DNA of 62,443 nt from UBA937 sp031549725 (GTDB lineage Bacteria > Spirochaetota > Spirochaetia > Treponematales > Breznakiellaceae), in NCBI GenBank assembly GCA_031549725.1, contig JAVBPH010000047.1, forward strand, positions 1-62,443, read 5' to 3'. A program made the position numbers and the translations under genes. The notes below the pieces were generated by a model. The model did no database searches. It was given only the letters and a program-made list of their open reading frames with translations, and was not told the origin of the DNA. The number at the start of each line of letters is the position of its first letter. Within the stretch, counting starts at the first letter, position 1. Shown here one piece after another: positions 40,907 through 50,011 of the stretch.

Positions 40907-43543
40907 ATGGCTGAGGAATTTGATAATACCCAAAAACCCAAGGTAGAGCTTATTAAGCATGCCAAAGGTGATTCTGACGGAGCTGATAACTCCGGAGAAC
41001 GTCGTAAAGTTGTCGTTGTAAAAAAGAAAACCCCCTCCCCCCAGGGGACTCCTCCTCCAGCCCAGGCTAAGAAAGCCCAGCCAAAGGTCGTTGCTGTTTC
41101 ATCTCCGGCTGCAGACCAGTCCCAGGAAAATACCGAAGCCAAACCTCAGGCCGAATCAGGAGAAAAAAAGCCGCCCAGGAAAGAAGTTCCCGGAGATCAG
41201 AGAACCCCGGATCCCAGATCCGGTGATAATAAAATTTCAACTATGCCGAATACCCAGAGGCCTGCCGCTGCTGCCGGCCGGGTAGGCGGAAAACCCGTGG
41301 GGCCCCGGCCTGAAGGACAGAACCGCGGTCCCCATAATTATCAATCCCGTCCAGCCGGAGCTGCCGGCCGGGTAGGCGGAAGGCCCGTTGGTCCCAGACC
41401 TGGCGGGCTTGAAGGCGGCGGGTATAATAACCGCACCCCCGGAGGCGGCAGACCCTACGGCGGGCCACCTCAGCAGGGTGGTGGAAACAGACCCTATGGC
41501 GGCCCGGGGGGCCCACGGCCTGGTGGTTTCGGAGGCGGCAGACCCGGCGGTCCCGGTGCTGGCAGACCAGGAGGTCCCGGCAGACCCGGCGGTCCCGGTG
41601 CTGGCAGACCCGGCGGAAGACCCGGAGGAGGAGCTGCCCCATCCGGACCGCCGCCGATTGAGGGAAAAAACTTTGCGAATAAGAAATCCTTCAAGGCGAA
41701 AAAACCCGTATATCAGCGCAAAGAAGAGGAAATGGAGGAAAAACTCCTTTCCCAGAAAAAGAAAATAGCCCATATAGCCAATCCCATACCTAAACAGATT
41801 GACATTATGGAAGTGATATCCGTATCGGAATTGGCCAGGAAGATGAACCTCAAGGCTTCCGAACTTATCCAGAAACTGATGAGTATGGGCATGATGGTTA
41901 CCATCAACCAGCAGATTGATGCGGAAACCGCCGCAATCCTGGCGGCGGAATACGGGACCGAAGTAAAGATAGTTAACCTTTACGATGAAACCGTCATCGA
42001 AATGGAATCCGATGACGAAGCTTCCATGGCTCCCAGGCCTCCGGTGGTCACCGTCATGGGACACGTTGACCATGGTAAAACCAAACTGCTGGATGCTATC
42101 CGCAAGGCGGATACCGCCTCGGACGAATTCGGCGGAATTACCCAGCATATCGGAGCCTATACGGTGGACACCCCCAAGGGAAAAATCACCTTCCTCGATA
42201 CCCCCGGCCATGAGGCATTCACCAGAATGAGGGCCCGGGGCGCCCAGGTAACCGATATTGTGGTCCTGGTGGTTGCCGCGGATGACGGCGTTATGCCCCA
42301 GACCGTGGAAGCCATCAACCATGCCAAGGAAGCCGGGGTTCCTATTATTGTTGCGGTAAACAAAATTGATAAACCCGAGGCTAATCCCGACAAAGTAAAA
42401 AGCCAGCTCTCCGAACTGGGACTTATGCCGGAAGACTGGGGCGGACAGACCATGTTTGTGGAAGTATCGGCCCTTAAAAAAGAAGGTATCGATAAGTTAA
42501 TTGACGCTATCCTGCTGGAAGCCGAAATTCAGGACCTGAAGGCAAACTATAACCGGGCCGCGGAAGGGAAGATCCTGGAATCCCGGATCGACCATGGCCG
42601 GGGTATTGTGGCAACCGTAATTGTCGAAGCGGGAACCCTCCATATCGGTGATTCCTTTGTGGCAGGCATATGGCCCGGAAAGGTCAGGGCGCTTTTTAAT
42701 GACCGGGGGGTTAAGGTTGATGAAGCCACCCCCTCCATGCCTGTGGAAGTTCTTGGCTTTGAGGGTATTCCCAATGCGGGGGACCCCATCCAGGTGGTGG
42801 ATGATGAACGGACCGCCCGGGGTATCAGCGGTAAACGCCAGGAATTAAAACGGTTTGAAGACTCCAAGCATGTCAAAAAAATCACCCTGGACAATCTTTA
42901 TGATACCATCAGCGACGGAGAAATCCAGGAGCTTAAGGTTATTATCAAGTCCGACGTTCAGGGTTCCGCGGAGGCCCTTAAATCCAGCCTGGAAAAACTT
43001 TCCACCAAGGAAATCCGGCTGAACGCAATCCAGGCCCTGCCTGGAGCCATTAACGAAGGTGACGTGGATCTGGCCATTGCTTCCAATGCGATCATCATAG
43101 GCTTTAACGTCAGACCCACCCCAAAGGCAAAGGCTATCGCCGATTCCGAAAAGGTCGATATCCGCAAGTACAATGTCATCTACAAGGCCGTGGAGGAAAT
43201 CCAGCAGGCCATGGAAGGCATGCTGACCCCGGATACCAAGGAAGAGGTTATTGCCACTGTGGAAGTCAGGGACACCTTTAAGGTACCCAAGATTGGAACC
43301 ATTGCGGGCTGTTATGTTCTTACCGGAACGGTTAAGCGCAGTGCCAGCGTAAATGTTATCCGGGATGGGATTGTTATTCATACGAGTAAAATCGCGTCCC
43401 TCCGGCGTTTCAAGGATGATGCCCGGGAAGTGGCCGCGGGATACGAATGCGGTATTGGCCTTGAAGGTTTCGATTCCATCCAGGTGGGTGACCAGTTTGA
43501 GGTCTTCGAGATCGTTGAAGTTGCCAGGAAGTTAAGCCAATAA
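40907..43543 (+). CDS. infB: Translation initiation factor IF-2 with a Gly/Pro/Arg-rich N-terminus
   Basis: 878 residues. The first 290 are disordered, with Lys/Ala/Pro-rich stretches and then many GRPGG and GGRP units. A short IF2-N domain (VISVSELARKMNLKASELIQ, about residue 305) follows. The GTPase G domain has GHVDHGKTKLLDAIR (G1, about 385), DTPGHEAF (G3) and NKID (G4). Domains II-IV follow to the end. IF2 places initiator tRNA on the ribosome. The low-complexity region differs in length between species. Start ATG has AGAAAGGTGG upstream. Confidence 0.97.
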   Translation: MAEEFDNTQKPKVELIKHAKGDSDGADNSGERRKVVVVKKKTPSPQGTPPPAQAKKAQPKVVAVSSPAADQSQENTEAKPQAESGEKKPPRKEVPGDQRTPDPRSGDNKISTMPNTQRPAAAAGRVGGKPVGPRPEGQNRGPHNYQSRPAGAAGRVGGRPVGPRPGGLEGGGYNNRTPGGGRPYGGPPQQGGGNRPYGGPGGPRPGGFGGGRPGGPGAGRPGGPGRPGGPGAGRPGGRPGGGAAPSGPPPIEGKNFANKKSFKAKKPVYQRKEEEMEEKLLSQKKKIAHIANPIPKQIDIMEVISVSELARKMNLKASELIQKLMSMGMMVTINQQIDAETAAILAAEYGTEVKIVNLYDETVIEMESDDEASMAPRPPVVTVMGHVDHGKTKLLDAIRKADTASDEFGGITQHIGAYTVDTPKGKITFLDTPGHEAFTRMRARGAQVTDIVVLVVAADDGVMPQTVEAINHAKEAGVPIIVAVNKIDKPEANPDKVKSQLSELGLMPEDWGGQTMFVEVSALKKEGIDKLIDAILLEAEIQDLKANYNRAAEGKILESRIDHGRGIVATVIVEAGTLHIGDSFVAGIWPGKVRALFNDRGVKVDEATPSMPVEVLGFEGIPNAGDPIQVVDDERTARGISGKRQELKRFEDSKHVKKITLDNLYDTISDGEIQELKVIIKSDVQGSAEALKSSLEKLSTKEIRLNAIQALPGAINEGDVDLAIASNAIIIGFNVRPTPKAKAIADSEKVDIRKYNVIYKAVEEIQQAMEGMLTPDTKEEVIATVEVRDTFKVPKIGTIAGCYVLTGTVKRSASVNVIRDGIVIHTSKIASLRRFKDDAREVAAGYECGIGLEGFDSIQVGDQFEVFEIVEVARKLSQ

Positions 43544-43546
43544 TAT

Positions 43547-43906
43547 ATGTCTGATTTCAGATTAGAACGGGTGGGGCGGCTCATCCAGGAAAAAATAGGT
43601 TCTTTTATCGTGGAAGGCAAAATAAAGGATCCCCGGGTTGATACATTTCTTTCTGTTACCAGAGTAGAAGTGTCCCGGGATCTGGCCTTTGCGGATGTGT
43701 ATGTTTCCAGCTACAAAACCGAGGAAGGGCTGAAGAAAGGCGTTGCGGGGCTTCAAAGCGCCGCGGGTTTTATCCAGTCCCAGCTAAATTTACAGATGCA
43801 TATCCGGCAGATCCCGAAACTCCGGTTTCATGAGGATTCCAGTATAAAAGACGGTTTTGACATGATTAAAAAAATAGAGGGCCTTTCCGGTGAAAACCGA
43901 GAATGA
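43547..43906 (+). CDS. rbfA: Ribosome-binding factor A
   Basis: 119 residues. RbfA binds the 30S subunit and helps 16S rRNA 5' end processing. The family pattern is present: RLIQEKIGSFIVEGKIKDPRV near residue 7, VTRVEVSRDLAFADVYVS near 37, and PKLRFHEDSSIKDGFDMI at the end. Only 3 bases separate it from infB. It overlaps the truB start. YlxP, which often lies between these two genes, is absent here. Confidence 0.93.
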   Translation: MSDFRLERVGRLIQEKIGSFIVEGKIKDPRVDTFLSVTRVEVSRDLAFADVYVSSYKTEEGLKKGVAGLQSAAGFIQSQLNLQMHIRQIPKLRFHEDSSIKDGFDMIKKIEGLSGENRE

Positions 43907-44825
43907 TACCAACGGATATTTACTGCTGCATAAAAATCCCGGACAAACATCCTTTGATTCTCTTTCAATGGTCAAAAAAGCCCTGGGAACTTCCAGGGTC
44001 GGCCATGCGGGAACCCTGGATAAATTTGCCGGGGGACTCCTCATTGTTTTGACAGGCAGATGCACCAAACTTATTCCCTGGTTTCTTAACTGTGATAAAA
44101 ACTACGAAGGAATTATCAAATTTGGCGTTGAAACGGATACCCTTGATCCGGAAGGACAGGTGGTAAAGGAATGCGCCATTCCTTCCAGGGAAGCCATAGA
44201 ATCATCCATTCCCAGGTTCATAGGAAAGATTATGCAGAAACCCCCGGTATATTCATCAATCCATATCAACGGGAAACGGGCCCATACCCTGGCCAGGGCA
44301 GGGGCGGAGGTGTCCATGCAGGAACGTCCGGTGGAAATCTATTCCCTCGGTTTAGATGCATTTGACCAGGAGGGTAAGGGCACCATCCGGGTAGCCTGCT
44401 CCAAGGGAACCTACATCCGGTCCCTGGCCAGGGACTTGGCTTATGATGCCGGATCCTGCGGCCACCTGGTGTATTTAAACAGGTCCGGGATAGCCGGGTT
44501 TTCCCTGGACCAGGCGGTTAATCCTTCCGCTGAATCCGACCCGGCGGAGGCGGTCCGGAAGGCCCTGAAACCGGTTAATCAATTGATGTTCCGGGCCCTT
44601 CATATTCCCTGTATCACCGTGGATGACCGGGTATCCCTTAAATTTATCCACGGACGTCCAATAGAGGAGTGTATTGATACCTCACAAATTGCCTTAACAT
44701 GTACAGATAAAGATACAGTTCTTGGTTCCAGTCTGGCAATTTTTAGTCAGAACGGAGATTTTATCGGTATTATCCAGGAATCCAACGGAACCTGGCAGTA
44801 TGGGTATATCTATGCACGTAATTAG
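43890..44825 (+). CDS. truB: tRNA pseudouridine(55) synthase
   Basis: TruB makes pseudouridine 55 in the T arm of tRNA. The N-terminal part has LLHKNPGQTSFDSL and the catalytic Asp in GHAGTLDKFAGGLL (about residue 45). Further TruB segments are YEGIIKFGVETDTLDPEG and KGTYIRSLARDLAYDAGSCG. A C-terminal region of about 80 residues ends in a PUA-like fold (FIGIIQESNGTWQYGYIYAR). The start is GTG, overlapping rbfA by 17 bases, and the stop overlaps ribF by 14. Confidence 0.92.
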   Translation: MKTENDTNGYLLLHKNPGQTSFDSLSMVKKALGTSRVGHAGTLDKFAGGLLIVLTGRCTKLIPWFLNCDKNYEGIIKFGVETDTLDPEGQVVKECAIPSREAIESSIPRFIGKIMQKPPVYSSIHINGKRAHTLARAGAEVSMQERPVEIYSLGLDAFDQEGKGTIRVACSKGTYIRSLARDLAYDAGSCGHLVYLNRSGIAGFSLDQAVNPSAESDPAEAVRKALKPVNQLMFRALHIPCITVDDRVSLKFIHGRPIEECIDTSQIALTCTDKDTVLGSSLAIFSQNGDFIGIIQESNGTWQYGYIYARN

Positions 44826-45588
44826 CTGGGATACTTTTATTGCCCGGGATTCCCCTCGCCGGGGGACCGCCATGACCATTGGCGTCTTTGACGGGGTTCA
44901 TCTGGGCCACCAAACCCTGATCCGCAAAATCGCTGCCATGGAAAAAGACCTTACCCCAACGGTAATCACCTTTTTATCAAACCCAAAGTATGTTTTGTAT
45001 CCCGAATTATTCCGGGGAAATATTATCAGTTTGAAACAGAAACTGGAGATTCTTGAATCCTTCCATATATCCCAGGCAGTGCTGATTGACTTTTCCGGCA
45101 ATTTCAGTAAACTGGGGGGAAGAGAATTCATCGATACATTAAGAATTCGGGGAAATCTGCGTTATTTGGTAATTGGAAGCAATTTTCGATGCGGCCACAA
45201 GCTGGATACCAATGCTGCTCTGATTAAGGAGATAAATGCCGTGGAGGGCATTCCCACTGAAGTGGTGGAACCCGTTACGGCCGGCAACGAACCTGTCAGT
45301 TCCAGCAGGATCCGCACCGCGATTTTGTCCGGAGACCTCGTCGGGGCCCGGGCGCTTCTCGGTCGAAACTTTAAAATTGATGTAAGCAGTATATCCATAA
45401 CCCCTGGAAACGGCGGAATCTTTTTTAATGTTGCAGCCTCAGGCCAGATTTCGCCGCCAGACGGCCGGTATCCTGTTTTGCTTTTCCCGGTGAATTCGGA
45501 CGAAGGAATTAAAACGGACGCTGTTATTGATAACGGCATCATATTTATTCCTTCCGATCTCAATACTGACAGTATTGAATTTATATAA
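44812..45588 (+). CDS. ribF: FAD synthetase (RibF-like), apparently without a riboflavin kinase domain
   Basis: About 258 residues. The nucleotidyltransferase domain is clear: TIGVFDGVHLGHQTLI (about residue 20), VITFLSNPK, VIGSNFRCGHK and SSSRIRTAILSGD. The C-terminal flavokinase domain of RibF normally begins with a GFPTAN motif. Here, the last 80 residues (LGRNFKIDVSSISITPGNGG to the end) lack it, so only FMN adenylylation is likely. It converts FMN to FAD; riboflavin kinase may be separate. ATG 44812 gives a family-like N-terminus. It overlaps truB. Confidence 0.82.
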   Translation: MHVISWDTFIARDSPRRGTAMTIGVFDGVHLGHQTLIRKIAAMEKDLTPTVITFLSNPKYVLYPELFRGNIISLKQKLEILESFHISQAVLIDFSGNFSKLGGREFIDTLRIRGNLRYLVIGSNFRCGHKLDTNAALIKEINAVEGIPTEVVEPVTAGNEPVSSSRIRTAILSGDLVGARALLGRNFKIDVSSISITPGNGGIFFNVAASGQISPPDGRYPVLLFPVNSDEGIKTDAVIDNGIIFIPSDLNTDSIEFI

Positions 45589-45779
45589 AGGGATATCTAA
45601 TTTTTTTAGAGATTCCCAGGCCACGGAAGGAGTGACAAGTCCATCCGCCTTGCCTTTTATAGAGAAAATGTCCGCAACCCTTTTGGGCATATTCTCTTAA
45701 ATCCAGGGTTGCTTTTTCAGAATTTCAGTTTTTGGAAAAGCTCTCTTTTTTAAAACAGTTCCCAAGGAGTGTAAAAGAT

Positions 45780-46049
45780 ATGGCTTTAGACAAACAAGAA
45801 GTATCCGGTATCGTAAATAAATTCGGAAAAAACGAGAAAGATACCGGTGCTACCAAGGTTCAGATTGCTCTTTTAACGGAGCGGATTAACCAGCTCACCG
45901 AGCACTGTAAACAATTCAAGAAAGATAAATCCAGCCAGCGTGGTTTGCTTATCCTGGTTGGTCAGCGCCGGAGGATGCTGAAATACATACAACGGACGGA
46001 CCTTGAAGGTTACCGGTCGTTAATTAAAGAATTAGGACTCCGCAAATAA
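45780..46049 (+). CDS. rpsO: 30S ribosomal protein S15
   Basis: 89 residues. S15 binds the 16S rRNA three-way junction and bridges the subunits. Matches include FGKNEKDTGATKVQIALLTERI, LTEHCKQFKKDKSSQRGLL and VGQRRRMLKYIQR. ATG 45780 is placed 10 bases after AAGGAG; an upstream ATG at 45732 adds residues absent from S15. The 190-base gap before it holds several weak hairpins, possibly an S15 control region. Confidence 0.96.
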   Translation: MALDKQEVSGIVNKFGKNEKDTGATKVQIALLTERINQLTEHCKQFKKDKSSQRGLLILVGQRRRMLKYIQRTDLEGYRSLIKELGLRK

Positions 46050-46057
46050 TGGAGAAG

Positions 46058-46101
46058 CCCGGGACTGGCCTATTGATTTTTTTGCCTGTTCCCGGGTTTT
46101 T
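46058..46101 (+). terminator. Intrinsic terminator between rpsO and pnp
   Basis: Stem CCCGGGA / TCCCGGG with a long T-rich loop, followed by TTTTT (46097-46101). The rpsO-pnp interval is a known site of processing and control in other bacteria. Some transcription must read through to reach pnp, or pnp has its own promoter. Confidence 0.7.
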
Positions 46102-46185
46102 GCTTTTTTATGCATTTGTAAAGTTCTGTTCGAGGGCGAACCAGGAAAAACATTCGGTGCGCCTATTTTTTTAATTGGAAAGGTT

Positions 46186-48270
46186 ATGATTCAAAGAGTT
46201 ACATTTCAAATCGCCGGAGAGGAGCTGATCCTTGAAACCGGCAGGATTGCAAAACAGGCCAACGGCTCTGTATTTGCCCAATATGCGGGTTCTGCAGTTA
46301 TTGCCACTGCGTGTACAAGTTCCAACAGTGTCGAGGGACTCGATTATGTACCCCTGACTGTAGATTATAATGAAAAATATTATGCCGCAGGAAAAATTCC
46401 CGGCGGATTTATTAAGCGGGAAAGCCGGCCCAAGGACAAGGAAATTCTGGTTTCCCGTCTTATCGACAGGCCCATGAGACCCCTTTTTGACAAGAGCTTT
46501 GGCCGGGAAATCCAGGTGGTGCCCACCACGGTTTCCACGGATATGGTAAATCCCCCGGATATACTTTCAATTATTGCTTCCTCCGCGGCGGTGCATATTT
46601 CGGACATTCCCTTTAACGGTCCCATCGCAGGTGTCCGGGTTTGTGCTATCGGGGATGAACTGGTACTGAACCCCACCTACAGCCAGATTGAAAAAGCCCG
46701 GCTTGAAATTGTGGTGGCCGGTACCAAAGACGGCATTACCATGGTTGAAGGCGGCGCAGATGAGGTTGATGAGGACCTGATGATTGCCGCCCTGGAAAAA
46801 GCCCATCAGTTTATTATTGAACTCTGTAATCTGCAGGACGAATTGCGGAAAATTGCCGGGAAGGAAAAACTTCCCCTGGTGGAAACCGTGTATGTCCTGG
46901 AAAATAAGGATACCATCCGGAGCGCCGCGTATCCGAAACTTGAAAAGGCGTGTTTTGTAAAGGGTAAGCAGGAACGGGGTGATGCAATCAAGGCTGTAAA
47001 AACCGAATTCGAAACCCAGTACGAAGAACAGTTAAAAGATGAAATGCAGCAAAAACTGTTCTTTGCCCTTTTTGAAGACATGGAATATGAAATACTCCGG
47101 TCCTCCATCCTGGATAAGGGACTCCGGGTTGACGGCCGCGGTACCGAGGATATCCGGGACATTACCTGTGAAATAGGTATTCTTGCCCGTACCCATGGAT
47201 CCGCATTGTTTACCCGGGGAGAAACCCAGGCACTGGCGGTTACCACCCTGGGTACCGTTTTTGACGAACAAATCTATGATGATATCGAAGGTGATAAACG
47301 GGAGCATTTCATCCTTCATTATAACTTCCCCCCCTATTCGGTGGGTGAAGTGGGCCGTATGGGAACCGGCCGCCGGGAAATAGGCCATGGAAACCTGGCC
47401 CGCCGTTCCCTGGAAGCCATGGTTCCCAGCAAGGATGTATTTCCCTACACCATCCGGGTGGTTTCCGAAATCATGGAATCCAACGGGTCCTCATCCATGG
47501 CATCGGTCTGCGGCGGAACCCTCTCCATGCTCCATGCGGGGGTACCCATGAAAAAACCCGTGGCGGGAATTGCCATGGGGCTTATCACCGACGGGGACCG
47601 CTTTGCGGTGCTTTCGGACATCCTGGGTGAAGAGGATCACCTGGGTGATATGGACTTTAAGGTTGCCGGAACCGCAGACGGGATCACCGGTTTCCAGATG
47701 GATATCAAGATCACCGGGGTTAGCCCCGGGGTCATGCGGAAAGCCCTGGACCAGGCAAAACGGGGAAGGCTCCATATCCTGAATATCATGAACCAGACCA
47801 TCAGCAAACCCATTGACCATATCAGTGAATTTGCCCCCCGGATTGTTACCATGAAGATTGATACCGACAAGATCGGTGCTCTTATTGGTCCCGGAGGAAA
47901 AAATGTAAAGGCCCTTTGTGAACAGTACAGCGTTACCATCAACACGGATAACGATGGAACAGTCACAATTTACGGGAAAAATACCAAGGATGCGGAAGAC
48001 GCAAAGGCCGCAGTAACCGGCATCGTTTCCGACCCGGAGGTAGGCCGGATTTACCAGGGAACCGTCAAACGGATCATGGATTTCGGCGCTTTCGTGGAGA
48101 TTCTCCCGGGCAAGGAAGGGCTGGTTCACATTTCAAAACTTTCCCGCACAAGGATTGCCAATGTGGGGGATGTGGTTAAGGAAGGCCAGGAAATCCCTGT
48201 CAAGCTCCTGGAGATTGATAAGATGGGCCGGCTGAACCTTTCTTATATCGATGCAATTGATAATCAATAA
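46186..48270 (+). CDS. pnp: Polynucleotide phosphorylase
   Basis: 694 residues. It is the phosphate-dependent 3'-5' exoribonuclease of the RNA degradosome. Two RNase PH-like domains are separated by a helical linker; the second has GTADGITGFQMDIKITG with the catalytic Asp (about residue 495). A KH domain (IGALIGPGGKNVKALCEQ, about 565) and S1 domain (RIYQGTVKRIMDFGAFVEIL, about 622) follow. Its length is standard. It starts 137 bases after rpsO. Confidence 0.97.
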   Translation: MIQRVTFQIAGEELILETGRIAKQANGSVFAQYAGSAVIATACTSSNSVEGLDYVPLTVDYNEKYYAAGKIPGGFIKRESRPKDKEILVSRLIDRPMRPLFDKSFGREIQVVPTTVSTDMVNPPDILSIIASSAAVHISDIPFNGPIAGVRVCAIGDELVLNPTYSQIEKARLEIVVAGTKDGITMVEGGADEVDEDLMIAALEKAHQFIIELCNLQDELRKIAGKEKLPLVETVYVLENKDTIRSAAYPKLEKACFVKGKQERGDAIKAVKTEFETQYEEQLKDEMQQKLFFALFEDMEYEILRSSILDKGLRVDGRGTEDIRDITCEIGILARTHGSALFTRGETQALAVTTLGTVFDEQIYDDIEGDKREHFILHYNFPPYSVGEVGRMGTGRREIGHGNLARRSLEAMVPSKDVFPYTIRVVSEIMESNGSSSMASVCGGTLSMLHAGVPMKKPVAGIAMGLITDGDRFAVLSDILGEEDHLGDMDFKVAGTADGITGFQMDIKITGVSPGVMRKALDQAKRGRLHILNIMNQTISKPIDHISEFAPRIVTMKIDTDKIGALIGPGGKNVKALCEQYSVTINTDNDGTVTIYGKNTKDAEDAKAAVTGIVSDPEVGRIYQGTVKRIMDFGAFVEILPGKEGLVHISKLSRTRIANVGDVVKEGQEIPVKLLEIDKMGRLNLSYIDAIDNQ

Positions 48271-48281
48271 TCATCAGCACC

Positions 48282-48734
48282 ATGGATAAGACCCAAGGGC
48301 CCCAAGTTTTATTTGTTAAAACCGATCCCCTGGCGGAACTGCCCCGGTATGAAAGTCCCGGGGCAGCCGGTGCGGATATCCGTGCCCGGATTGACCAGCC
48401 TGTTTTATTACATCCCATGCAGACCGTTCTGGTTCCCACGGGATTAAAAATGGAAATCCCCCGGGGATATGAATGCCAGGTACGGCCCAGGTCGGGACTG
48501 GCTGCAAAATCCGGGGTAACCGTCCTCAACAGTCCGGGAACCATCGATTCGGATTACCGGGGTGAGGTTAAGGTGATTCTTATAAACCTTGGACCAGCTC
48601 CGGTGACCATCCAGAACGGTGACCGGATAGCCCAGCTGGTATTTGCGCCGGCGGTACAGGTACGGATGGATGAAACCCGGGAATTATCCGCCACCAACCG
48701 GGGCAGTGGAGGTTTTGGCTCTACAGGTTTATAA
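48282..48734 (+). CDS. dut: dUTP diphosphatase
   Basis: 150 residues. Dut hydrolyses dUTP to dUMP, keeping uracil out of DNA. The five motifs are visible: AAGADIRA (1), PRSGLAAKSG (2), SPGTIDSDYRGEV (3), NGDRIAQLVFAP (4) and the Gly-rich tail NRGSGGFGSTGL (5). It is 11 bases after pnp and 8 before lptF. Confidence 0.96.
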   Translation: MDKTQGPQVLFVKTDPLAELPRYESPGAAGADIRARIDQPVLLHPMQTVLVPTGLKMEIPRGYECQVRPRSGLAAKSGVTVLNSPGTIDSDYRGEVKVILINLGPAPVTIQNGDRIAQLVFAPAVQVRMDETRELSATNRGSGGFGSTGL

Positions 48735-48742
48735 TTAAACAG

Positions 48743-50011
48743 ATGAAATCAAACCGTACCATATCCCTGACTATTTTCAAATCTATTGTACTGGAAGCTG
48801 CTTTTTCCTTCCTGGTTTCATTTCTTTTTTTCTTTTTTATTTTCTTTGTAAATCAATTACTTTTGATGGCCCAGGACATTCTGTCCAAGCGGGTGCCCTT
48901 TTACCAGGTGGCATTACTGGTGTTTTATTCCCTTCCCGCGGTGATTGCCATGGCAGCACCCTTTGGAGCCCTGGTGGGAACCTTAATGACCATCGGGAGG
49001 CTTTCCTCGGATAACGAAATACTGGTGATGCTCACTTCAGGGTTGTCATACCTCAATATTTTTATCCCCGCCTTTGTGGTGGGCATATCCATTTCCCTTA
49101 TTTCTTTTTTTGCCAATGATGTGCTTCTTCCTGCGGGAACCATAGAGTTTTCCCGGCTTTACAGGAAGATACTTTTTTCCACCCCCGCACTGGAACTGGA
49201 ATCCAATTCGGTAAAACGGTTCAATGATACGGTGGTGGTTACCGGAAATGTGACGGGCACATCCATAGACAATGTGGTAATTATGGACAGAACCAGCGAA
49301 GGGGAAAGAAGGATTATCCTGGCCAATAATGCGGAACTGAAGGATGCGGGTATCAAGGGATTGGATCTCCATCTTTCGGATGCGTTTATCCAGACATCCC
49401 GGGAAATTTCCCGGGAAAATTATGATTATGCATCAACTTCCTTTCTGCAGTACACCGTTCCCCAGGCGGATTTTTTTGAGGACAATTATTCTATCGGTCC
49501 CCGGGAAATGAGTTCGAAGGATGTTAAAAAGGATATTAAAAGTACCGAAGCGGGGCTCCAGTCCAATATGGAAAAAAGGCAGGTCCAGTCCATGAATCTG
49601 ACCATGAAACTTGAGGATGTTTTGCGCCGGGGTCCTGAAAACAGTGCCTGGAATACCCGCAGAACCCTGGCGTCCAATCTTACCCAGGAAAAAGACTACA
49701 TTTCCAGGATAATGCAGGACCGGGGTCTGCTGATATATAGGCTGGAATATTATAAAAAGTTTTCCATTCCCTTTGGAGCATTTTGTTTTATGTTTCTTGC
49801 GGTACCCATCGGGCTGCTGGCCAGAAAAAGCGGCCAGACCGTGGGGTTTATTTTCGGGCTGATCATTTCTTTTGTGTACTGGGCCCTTCTTTTAGGGGGA
49901 CAAAACATGGGGGTCCGTTTGGGATTTTCCGCATTCTGGTCCATGTGGATGCCGAATATCCTGGCAATCTCCGTAGGTTCGGTATTGGCAATTATTAGGG
50001 TACGACAATGA
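48743..50011 (+). CDS. lptF: LptF/LptG-type permease, first of two
   Basis: 422 residues in the YjgP/YjgQ family. Three transmembrane helices come before and three after a large periplasmic beta-jellyroll domain, here with a helical insert between (about residues 253-310, EAGLQSNMEKRQVQ). With LptG and LptB it extracts lipid from the inner membrane. The stop overlaps lptG by 4 bases (ATGA). Treponemes are widely said to lack classical LPS, so the substrate may be another glycolipid; that is inference. Confidence 0.88.
   Translation: MKSNRTISLTIFKSIVLEAAFSFLVSFLFFFFIFFVNQLLLMAQDILSKRVPFYQVALLVFYSLPAVIAMAAPFGALVGTLMTIGRLSSDNEILVMLTSGLSYLNIFIPAFVVGISISLISFFANDVLLPAGTIEFSRLYRKILFSTPALELESNSVKRFNDTVVVTGNVTGTSIDNVVIMDRTSEGERRIILANNAELKDAGIKGLDLHLSDAFIQTSREISRENYDYASTSFLQYTVPQADFFEDNYSIGPREMSSKDVKKDIKSTEAGLQSNMEKRQVQSMNLTMKLEDVLRRGPENSAWNTRRTLASNLTQEKDYISRIMQDRGLLIYRLEYYKKFSIPFGAFCFMFLAVPIGLLARKSGQTVGFIFGLIISFVYWALLLGGQNMGVRLGFSAFWSMWMPNILAISVGSVLAIIRVRQ

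Noticed and set aside
41260..41640. CRISPR-like repeats
   Set aside because: The repeats are codon-scale GGN/CCN tandem units of a coding region and have no spacer structure.
41237..42322. A 361-codon open frame on the minus strand over infB
   Set aside because: It is the mirror of the low-complexity and GTPase region of IF2; composition and lack of a ribosome binding site show it is a shadow.
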